Both the position numbers and the translations under genes were made by a program. 6,902 bases of DNA from assembly GCA_027039295.1 (NCBI GenBank), contig JALWEW010000046.1, positions 1 to 6,902 on the forward strand, read 5' to 3'. This document shows, piece after piece, positions 1-5,011 of this stretch (its first letter is position 1; the number at the start of each line of letters is the position of its first letter). The notes under the pieces were generated by a model, which made no database searches, was not told the origin of the DNA, and was given only the letters and a program-made list of their open reading frames with translations. Source of the DNA: Acidilobaceae archaeon (lineage in GTDB: Archaea; Thermoproteota; Thermoprotei_A; Sulfolobales; Acidilobaceae).

Positions 1-1219
1 CTGACCCCATGATGGGCGCCCCTGTCTCGAGGAACCACTCTATCTCCTCGTAGGGCTGGCCCGCGTGGGACACGTCTATCACGTCTACCTCGCCCGACTC
101 CTGGCCCACGACTATCTCGTTGTGGCCGTCCCCGTCGACATCCCCTATGATGGGGCTTGAGGTGTACACCTTCACCTCCGGGAAGGAGTACTCGACGCTT
201 AGGTTCGCGGAGAGCACGTAGAGGCCCTGGAGGCTCCCAACAACTATATCCGGCTCTCCGTCCCCGTTAACATCGCCTACAGAGGGGGGAGAGTAGCACT
301 CACTAGCCCCCGGCAGCCTCACGGAGGCCTCAACCCTTCCTTGCACGAGGTTCACGATGGACATCCTGCAGCTGTGTGAGACGATGACCGCGTCCGGGTG
401 CCCGTCGCTATTCAGGTCGTAGAGGGCTGGGGGGCCAACGAGGCCTCCTCCAACCTTAACGCTGTAGGTGCTCGTCTTGCCTCCGGGGCCGAACTCGACT
501 AGCACCACGTAGGAGCCGTCAGTCACAACAGCGTCGGGTCTCCCGTCGCCGTTCACGTCCGCCACCGCCGGCGTCGAGACGGGGTAGGGGCCCACGCGTA
601 TGGACTCCAGTACCCTGCCCCTATAGTCTATCACGTAGAGGCGCCCGTCAAAGCCTGGGGCCAGCACCTCATACCTCCCATCGCCGTTCACATCAGCCAC
701 GCCTACAGAGCCCCTGAGGAAGTAGCCGGCCACCTCCCACTCCTCGCGGCCCTCGCCGTTGAACGCGTAGACGACCCCGCTCGCACCCATCACTACGACC
801 TCGGGCCTTCCATCACCGTCGAGATCCCAGATCGTGGGGCTCGCGAAGCCCCCACCCGTCGTGGAGTTCCAGAGTATCCTGCCAGTAGCACCGTCAACCA
901 CATACAAGTGGCCGTCACAGGAGCTGAAGGCAACCTCCGGCCTACCGTCCCCGTTCAGGTCGCCCACGGCGGGGGAGGAGGATATACAGAGCTGAGTCTT
1001 AACCTTCCACAGGACCCTGAAGCCCACATAATGGAACCCCCGGTAAAGCTCATGCAAGTCCACGTAGCCGGTCCGCGCCATCGAGTACTTGTAGGTAGGC
1101 CACGAGACCCCCCAACGCCCTAGGGGCTGGGAGGCGCTGGCCGCCAGGAGCGCTGAGGCCGCTACGAGCACCACGGCGGCAACGGCGGCTAGACCGGGCC
1201 TCAAGAGGCTACCCCGCAC
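1..1219 (-). CDS. Secreted FG-GAP/VCBS-repeat beta-propeller protein, C-terminus outside window
   Basis: This is a probable extracellular or surface-anchored propeller; its ligand is unknown. The frame is open from GTG at 1219 to the window edge (406 residues), with an in-frame TGA directly upstream of the GTG. Residues 5-29 form a signal peptide (hydrophobic Ala/Val/Leu core, likely cleavage after Ala-Ser-Ala at 27-29). Residues 40-53 (WPTYKYSMARTGYV) resemble the N-terminal motif of secreted PQQ/FG-GAP propellers. Seven calcium-loop motifs of the DxDGDG/DxNGDG type begin at residues 87, 132, 176, 221, 268, 316 and 360, each followed by a P-E/D-hydrophobic strand; Asn-Ser replaces Asn-Gly in the fifth. 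PQQ-like strands such as YVVDGATGRILW lie between them. The only cysteines are C78, C101, C284 and C308. TTG at 1204 is an alternative start that still leaves a signal peptide. The gene is divergent from the ABC exporter. Confident on fold and export; function unknown. Confidence 0.88.
   Translation of the reverse strand, partial: MRGSLLRPGLAAVAAVVLVAASALLAASASQPLGRWGVSWPTYKYSMARTGYVDLHELYRGFHYVGFRVLWKVKTQLCISSSPAVGDLNGDGRPEVAFSSCDGHLYVVDGATGRILWNSTTGGGFASPTIWDLDGDGRPEVVVMGASGVVYAFNGEGREEWEVAGYFLRGSVGVADVNGDGRYEVLAPGFDGRLYVIDYRGRVLESIRVGPYPVSTPAVADVNGDGRPDAVVTDGSYVVLVEFGPGGKTSTYSVKVGGGLVGPPALYDLNSDGHPDAVIVSHSCRMSIVNLVQGRVEASVRLPGASECYSPPSVGDVNGDGEPDIVVGSLQGLYVLSANLSVEYSFPEVKVYTSSPIIGDVDGDGHNEIVVGQESGEVDVIDVSHAGQPYEEIEWFLETGAPIMGS
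125..961 (-). repeat. Seven in-gene FG-GAP modules, about 45 codons each
   Basis: Seven Asp-rich calcium-loop motifs recur at intervals of 45, 44, 45, 47, 48 and 44 residues inside the secreted propeller gene. Each has the plan small-Pro-x-hydrophobic-x-D-x-(D/N)-x-D-G, then a short beta strand and a PQQ-like strand. The repeats are clear at the protein level but have diverged at the DNA level, so this is an old propeller expansion and not a recent tandem duplication. A next motif would be expected near residue 405, just at the window edge, so the full blade number (seven or more) is unknown. Confidence 0.8.
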
Positions 1220-1236
1220 TCAAAATGCTTCCCACA

Positions 1237-1243
1237 CTATTAA
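1237..1243. promoter_or_regulatory. Possible shared A/T promoter element between divergent genes
   Basis: The stretch CTATTAA is the main A/T-rich patch between the secreted propeller gene (GTG at 1219, minus) and the ABC ATPase gene (probable TTG at 1270, plus). Its centre lies about 30 bases from the TTG and 21 bases from the GTG, or 36 bases from the alternative TTG at 1204. That is compatible with leaderless or near-leaderless archaeal transcripts in both directions. It is a weak match to a TATA box, and no BRE is obvious. A smaller A run at 1222-1225 is less well placed. Inference only. Confidence 0.35.
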
Positions 1244-1269
1244 CCGGGGGACCGGCGAGGCGCCGCGTC

Positions 1270-2253
1270 TTGAGTGGAAGCGAAGCCATAGTAGTGGAGG
1301 GCCTCGTGAAGAGGTATGGCGACACCTACGCCCTCAAGGGCCTCTCCTTCACCGTGGCGAGAGGCGAGGTCTACGGGCTCCTGGGCCCCAACGGGGCGGG
1401 TAAGACCACCACCCTCAGGGCCATAGCGGGTGCCCTGAGGCCCACCAGGGGCAGGATCCTCGTGGAGGGTGTAGACCCCGCGAGGGAGCCATTGAGGGTT
1501 AAGAGGCTCGTCGGCGTGGTGCCGGAGCTCCCGAGCCTATTCCCCGAGCTCACCGTGAGGGATAACCTGGAGTTCGTAGCGGGCATCTACGGCTTCAGCC
1601 GCTCCGAGGCCCGTAGGAGGGCCCGGGAGACCGCTGAGGCCCTGGGCCTCGGGGACTACCTGGGGGCCCGCTACGGGAGGCTCTCGAAGGGCCTCAAGAG
1701 GAGGGTTGACATAGCGGCTGCCCTCATACACGACCCGCCCATACTCCTGCTCGACGAGCCCACGAGTGGCCTCGACGTCATAGCCGCCTCGAGGCTGAGG
1801 GAGAGAATAGCAGCACTCGCAAGGCAGGGGAAGACGGTGGTACTATCCTCGCACTACATAGAGGAGGTCATGGCCCTGGCGGATAGGGCGCTCATACTCT
1901 ACAGGGGCTCGAAGATAGTCGAGGGCACCCCGGCCATGCTGAGGAGGGTGCTATCGAAAAAGAGGGTGACCATATACTACACCGGCGAGCCCCCCCAGAG
2001 CCTCCCCGCAGAGGCCCGCGAGGCCCTGGGGGCGTATGGGGTTGAAGGCCTCAGGATAGAGAGGGGGGCGCTATCCTTCAAGGCCTCGAGGGCGGTGGAG
2101 GCCCTGGAGGCCTCAATACGCCTCCTGAGGGAGAGGGGCCTCCGCGTCGTGGACGTCGAGGTCCTACCGCCTAGCTGGGACGACGTATTCAAGGCCCACA
2201 TCGAGGCCGCCGGCGGCCGGGCCGCCTGCCCATGCGGGGGCCGAGCAGGTTGA
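1270..2253 (+). CDS. ABC-2 type transporter ATP-binding protein with C-terminal DUF4162-like domain
   Basis: This cytoplasmic ATPase drives the membrane protein encoded next to it; the substrate is unknown. Numbering from TTG 1270 gives 327 residues. It has Walker A GPNGAGKT (39-46), signature LSKGL (138-142, the variant common in this subfamily), Walker B ILLLDEP (158-164, catalytic E163), D-loop SGLD (166-169) and switch histidine H195. The Q-loop glutamine is replaced by Glu86 (VGVVPE), as is frequent in ABC-2 ATPases. Residues from about 235 form a DUF4162-like tail ending in PSWDDVF. The TTG start puts the usual five residues before the first strand and has GAGG at 1257-1260, nine bases upstream. 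ATG at 1225 (15 more residues) is in frame but would make the A/T element coding. The permease gene overlaps its end. Family is certain; the start is not. Confidence 0.93.
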   Translation: MSGSEAIVVEGLVKRYGDTYALKGLSFTVARGEVYGLLGPNGAGKTTTLRAIAGALRPTRGRILVEGVDPAREPLRVKRLVGVVPELPSLFPELTVRDNLEFVAGIYGFSRSEARRRARETAEALGLGDYLGARYGRLSKGLKRRVDIAAALIHDPPILLLDEPTSGLDVIAASRLRERIAALARQGKTVVLSSHYIEEVMALADRALILYRGSKIVEGTPAMLRRVLSKKRVTIYYTGEPPQSLPAEAREALGAYGVEGLRIERGALSFKASRAVEALEASIRLLRERGLRVVDVEVLPPSWDDVFKAHIEAAGGRAACPCGGRAG

Positions 2254-2972
2254 GGGCCCTAAGGATATTCGCTAAGGACCTCCGCGCCTACTACCTGAAG
2301 GCCCCCGTACTGAGTTGGGGGATCCTATTCCCCGTGACAGTCATGGCCCTCATGAGCCTCAACATGAGGATGTTCGGCGAGTCCAGGGTCGTGCCAGCAA
2401 TGTTCTCCATCACCCTGCTCTTCGCTTCATCAAGCATGGCCCAGGTAGCGATAAGCTTCGAGAAGCTGAGCGGCGCACTGGCGAGGATCCTCTACCTCCC
2501 CCTGACGGGGGCCGACCTAGTACTAGCCAAGAGCCTCGGGGGGATAGCGTATGGCATAGGGGGCGCCGGGGTCGCCGCCCTAGTCTCGTATATCGTTGCA
2601 GGCCACCTCGTTATGATCAGGCCCCTCTACTTCATCTTCGGGGTTGTCCTCGGGGCGGTCGTGTACTCACTCATAAGCGTGCTCATAGCATTCTACTACG
2701 ACCCAGTCCACGCTGTTGCCGTGCTCAACATAGTCAGGTTCTCGATGGTATTCCTAGGGGGCATACTGTTCCCCAAGGCATTCATGCCCCCGAGGCTCGC
2801 CTGGCTGGCATACCTCTTCCCCTCAGTCTACGTGACGGAGGTGATACGGTTCGGCATGTACAACACGTGGGACTACATAGACCCCTACACCTCCCTCATA
2901 GTGCTAGCCATAGCGATAGCGGCCCTCGCCTACGCCTCCGCGAGGATAATAATCAAGATCCTCACACCCTAA
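2232..2972 (+). CDS. ABC-2 type transporter permease, six membrane helices
   Basis: This is the membrane half of the exporter, 246 residues from ATG 2232. A short basic cytoplasmic N-terminus precedes hydrophobic segments at about 25-43, 54-72, 98-125, 131-154, 163-182 and 221-241. The segment EKLSGALARILYLPLTGADL (77-96) is the typical ABC-2 membrane motif (Glu-Lys, then Gly and Leu, then Leu-Pro-Leu-Thr) that follows helix 2. The frame overlaps the ATPase gene by 22 bases from the ATG. An alternative TTG at 2250 would give a TTGA start-stop overlap and a protein six residues shorter. Either way translation is probably coupled, and the two proteins almost certainly work as one complex, likely with two copies of each. 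Such pairs export drugs, lipids, polysaccharides or sodium; nothing here picks one. No separate promoter is seen. Confidence 0.9.
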   Translation: MRGPSRLRALRIFAKDLRAYYLKAPVLSWGILFPVTVMALMSLNMRMFGESRVVPAMFSITLLFASSSMAQVAISFEKLSGALARILYLPLTGADLVLAKSLGGIAYGIGGAGVAALVSYIVAGHLVMIRPLYFIFGVVLGAVVYSLISVLIAFYYDPVHAVAVLNIVRFSMVFLGGILFPKAFMPPRLAWLAYLFPSVYVTEVIRFGMYNTWDYIDPYTSLIVLAIAIAALAYASARIIIKILTP

Positions 2973-3005
2973 GGCACCCGCTAATACGCCCCCGCCCCCA
3001 TACTG

Positions 3006-3020
3006 CGCCCCGGCGGGGCG
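3006..3020 (+). other. GC hairpin next to the CitG-like gene ribosome binding site
   Basis: CGCCCC at 3006-3011 and GGGGCG at 3015-3020 are exact inverted copies around a three-base loop. The last base of the right arm is the first G of the probable Shine-Dalgarno sequence. In an RNA reading through from the ABC genes the hairpin could partly mask the ribosome site. No T-run follows, so it is not a standard archaeal terminator. In DNA this GC-rich, a six-base dyad can also arise by chance. Confidence 0.3.
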
Positions 3021-3025
3021 GTGAG
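3020..3025 (+). promoter_or_regulatory. Ribosome binding site deciding the CitG-like start
   Basis: GGTGAG lies three bases before GTG 3029. GGTGA matches the downstream half of the archaeal anti-Shine-Dalgarno complement (GGAGGTGA), so the short spacing is normal for this part. It supports GTG 3029 over GTG 3056, whose best upstream match is GAGGG at 3042-3046, nine bases away. Confidence 0.5.
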
Positions 3026-3028
3026 CTA

Positions 3029-3967
3029 GTGGAGCGACACCGAGGGATAGCCGGTGTGGAGCGATTCCCCGGCGAGCCCCGCCGCCAGTGCTCCTGGTAC
3101 GCCTCCCTCCTCGCGGCTGGGAGCGTCCTGGAGGCTAGCGTGCACCCGAAGCCGGGGGCTGTAACGCCGTGCGCTAGCCATGGCGATAAGTCGTTCCAGG
3201 ACTTCGTCGTCCACGCGGTCGCCCTACGAGAGGCCCTCGAGGCCTCATGCCACTCGAGAGGGGACCCACTCGAGGACGGCCTCAGGGCGTACGCGGCCTC
3301 CCTGGGGATCCTACCATTACCCCCCGGGAACGTGGGCCTCGGGACGGCGCTCCTCCTCATCCCGCTCGCCGCGGCCCTCCCCAGGCTGGGCCCCTGCGAC
3401 GCCGCGCTCCTCACCGCCGAGGCCTCCAGGGTAGCCCTCGAGGCCGGGGCCGGGGCGGCTAGGGCCTACTACGACCTACTCCAGAGCCTCTCACCGAGGC
3501 ACCTAGGCCGCTACGAGGGCCCAGTCCCCGGGGTCGGCGAGGGCTACCCGGCTAGCTTCAGCGACGTGCTACGGGCGGCGAGGTGGGACCTCATCCACTC
3601 CGAGCTGCTCAACTCGTACCCAGTCACCCGGGAGGCCCTCGAGGAACTGGAGACCCTGAGGGCCAGCGGCTGGGGGCTCGGCGAGGCCGCGGCCAAGGCG
3701 CTCCTCTCGATACTGGCGCGGCGCGGGGACACCCTGATAGCGGCTAGGTGGGGCCTCAGAGCGTACCAGCGCTCGATGGAGGAGGCCCGGGTAGCGCTGA
3801 CCCTATACGAGAAGGGGAGGCTCACACTCCGAGAGGCCCTGGAGTGGCTCGACTCCAAGTGGAGGCCCCGAGGCTGGAGCCCGGGCGCAGCCCTCGACAT
3901 CCTCGCGGCCTCACTCGGCCTCCTCCTGGCCAGAGAGGCTGAGGCATGCGCGCCCAGGGCCGTCTAA
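3029..3967 (+). CDS. CitG/MdcB-family triphosphoribosyl-dephospho-CoA synthase homologue
   Basis: Bacterial members transfer dephospho-CoA to ATP-derived ribose to make the prosthetic-group precursor of citrate lyase and malonate decarboxylase (EC 2.4.2.52). The role of archaeal homologues is unclear. From GTG 3029 it has 312 residues, near family size. LLAAGSVLEASVHPKPGAV (27-45) holds the hallmark HPKPG (39-43), followed by FQDF (56-59) as in the family's D-x-x-F/Y-x-D-F region. A later PPGNVGLGTALLLIPLAAAL stretch sits where relatives have an NT-x-LG-type motif, with Asn-Val-Gly here. RRGDTLIAARWG resembles the conserved DTLIA region. The protein is helical, without a signal peptide or membrane segments. 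It follows the permease by 56 bases and may share its transcript. The same frame stays open upstream to 2315, but that part is the permease gene read out of frame. Family is confident; exact activity is not. Confidence 0.82.
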   Translation: MERHRGIAGVERFPGEPRRQCSWYASLLAAGSVLEASVHPKPGAVTPCASHGDKSFQDFVVHAVALREALEASCHSRGDPLEDGLRAYAASLGILPLPPGNVGLGTALLLIPLAAALPRLGPCDAALLTAEASRVALEAGAGAARAYYDLLQSLSPRHLGRYEGPVPGVGEGYPASFSDVLRAARWDLIHSELLNSYPVTREALEELETLRASGWGLGEAAAKALLSILARRGDTLIAARWGLRAYQRSMEEARVALTLYEKGRLTLREALEWLDSKWRPRGWSPGAALDILAASLGLLLAREAEACAPRAV

Positions 3968-3976
3968 TGCCCTCCC

Positions 3977-3981
3977 TTAAA
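3977..3981 (+). promoter_or_regulatory. TATA-like box before the ferritin-VIT gene
   Basis: TTAAA in a GC-rich setting (CTCCCTTAAAGG) is the only A/T patch between the CitG-like stop at 3967 and ATG 4046. Transcription would start about 25 bases downstream, near 4003-4007, giving a leader of about 40 bases. Not confirmed by any BRE match. Confidence 0.4.
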
Positions 3982-4004
3982 GGTGCCTACCACGTAGCGG
4001 CACC
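3982..4004. promoter_or_regulatory. Interrupted palindrome just downstream of the TATA-like box
   Basis: GGTGCC (3982-3987) and GGCACC (3999-4004) are exact inverted copies. Inside them TAC (3988-3990) pairs with GTA (3994-3996) around CAC, leaving an unpaired GC at 3997-3998. The dyad fills the space between the TATA-like box and the predicted transcription start, a place where archaeal repressors often bind. It could instead act as a folded RNA end for the upstream CitG-like transcript, but no T-run follows. Confidence 0.35.
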
Positions 4005-4045
4005 GAGGGGCTAGCCCGCAACGCCTGGGGGGTGGCGGCTGAGGG

Positions 4046-4939
4046 ATGCAGGCGGGCGACCTAAGGCTGGCCGAGGAGTTCTGCCGGGACGAGTACGAGG
4101 ACTACGTTATCTATAGCTACCTCGCGGAGCACGAAGCCCGGGGGGATCTAAGGGAGATACTTGAGAGGCTCGCCCGCGAGGAGTACGAGCACTACCTCTT
4201 CTGGCGCGGGGTCATAGGCAGGGACTGCGCCCGCGAGGTAGGCAAGGCCAGGCTCCGCCTCATAAGGCTGATGCGCAGGGTCTTCGGGCTGACCTTCACC
4301 CTAAAGTGGCTCGAGAAGCACGAGGAGAGGGTGGTGGAGGCCTACAAGGCCTACCTAGACAAACTCGAGGGAGAGGAGAGGAGGAGGCTCGAGGAGATAA
4401 TTAGGGATGAGGAGGAGCACGAGAAGGGTCTCATGAGCGGTATAGAGGAGACCATAGTCAAGTACATGAGCTTCATAGTCCTCGGCCTAGCCGACGCCAT
4501 AGTGGAGATAAACGGGGTCCACGCGGGCTTCCTAGGCGTAACCGACTACACTGTCATGGCCGGTATAGCGGGCCTCGTGGTGGGCCTCTCAGCAGCGGTC
4601 TCAATGGCGAGCGCCGCCTACCTGCAGGCCAAGCATGAGATGGAGAGGAGCCCCATGACCTCCGCCCTAATGACCGGGCTCGGCTACCTCGCGGCGAGCT
4701 TCACGCTGGCGGCGCCCTACTTCTTCACCCACCGCATGCTAGTGGCCTTCACGGTCTCCGTGCTACTGGGCGTGGCCCTAATAGCGGCGTTCACCTACTA
4801 CGGCTCGGTGGTGTTCGACAGGAAGTTCGCCAGGGAGTTCCTGGAGAGCACCGGGCTGATGCTGGCGACGGCCCTGGGATCCTACCTCTTCGGGGAGCTG
4901 ATAGGCACGTACTTCGGCCTGAGGGGCCTCTTCGGCTAA
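4046..4939 (+). CDS. Membrane-bound ferritin-like protein: di-iron domain fused to VIT1/CCC1-type domain
   Basis: This probable membrane protein binds iron (or manganese) in a cytoplasmic ferritin-like domain and moves it through a VIT1-type domain. Of 297 residues, about 1-135 form a charged four-helix di-iron domain. Candidate ligands are E16 or E18, an ExxH at E46/H49, a Glu among E90-E98, and a second ExxH at E122/H125. From about 138 to the end are some five hydrophobic segments (about 138-156, 166-192, 203-224, 229-250, 270-290). The stretch LGLADAIVEINGVHAGFLG (146-164) and SMASAAYLQAKHE (186-198) match the CCC1/VIT1 pattern. The same architecture occurs in bacterial MbfA (membrane-bound ferritin). 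ATG 4046 is the first possible start, because a TGA lies at 4040-4042 in frame. A G-rich tract with GGTG at 4031-4034 may bind ribosomes. Transport direction is not shown by sequence. Confidence 0.88.
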   Translation: MQAGDLRLAEEFCRDEYEDYVIYSYLAEHEARGDLREILERLAREEYEHYLFWRGVIGRDCAREVGKARLRLIRLMRRVFGLTFTLKWLEKHEERVVEAYKAYLDKLEGEERRRLEEIIRDEEEHEKGLMSGIEETIVKYMSFIVLGLADAIVEINGVHAGFLGVTDYTVMAGIAGLVVGLSAAVSMASAAYLQAKHEMERSPMTSALMTGLGYLAASFTLAAPYFFTHRMLVAFTVSVLLGVALIAAFTYYGSVVFDRKFAREFLESTGLMLATALGSYLFGELIGTYFGLRGLFG

Positions 4940-4964
4940 GCCCAGCTTATCCATGACAGACCGG

Positions 4965-4970
4965 TATAAT
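4965..4970 (+). promoter_or_regulatory. Upstream TATA-like box of the MeaB gene
   Basis: TATAAT lies in the 72-base gap after the ferritin-VIT stop. Transcription from it would begin near 4992-4996, leaving a leader of about 16-20 bases before GTG 5012. It is the first of two tandem A/T elements. Confidence 0.45.
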
Positions 4971-4974
4971 CCTA

Positions 4975-4981
4975 CTATAAG
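4975..4981 (+). promoter_or_regulatory. Proximal TATA-like box of the MeaB gene
   Basis: CTATAAG is the second A/T element, about 10 bases (one helical turn) downstream of TATAAT. Its predicted start is near 5003-5007, so the transcript would have a very short leader or none before GTG 5012. It fits the usual archaeal distance slightly better than the upstream box. Its presence argues that this gene has its own promoter, separate from the ferritin-VIT gene. Confidence 0.5.
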
Positions 4982-5011
4982 CCCCCATCGCACTCCCAAA
5001 GCCTCCCGGGT

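Noticed and set aside
125..961. Regular spacing of similar blocks as a possible CRISPR or DNA tandem repeat
   Set aside because: The blocks are protein-level FG-GAP modules in one open frame, with diverged DNA and about 135-base spacing; no identical repeats or spacers are present.
908..1123. Plus-strand open frame of 71 codons
   Set aside because: It lies antisense to the secreted propeller gene, is low in complexity and lacks family features. The minus-strand frame carries clear FG-GAP motifs.
3006..3020. GC hairpin as a transcription terminator for the ABC operon
   Set aside because: Archaeal termination relies mainly on T-runs and none follows; the hairpin touches a ribosome site instead, so a terminator call is not supported.
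2315..3028. Possible N-terminal half of a 550-residue protein ending in the CitG-like domain
   Set aside because: It is the permease gene read in another frame. The composition is His/Pro/Arg-rich, and a better start with a ribosome site exists at 3029.
2962..3414. Minus-strand open frame of 150 codons
   Set aside because: It is antisense to the CitG-like gene, which has recognisable motifs; the frame looks like a GC-driven shadow.
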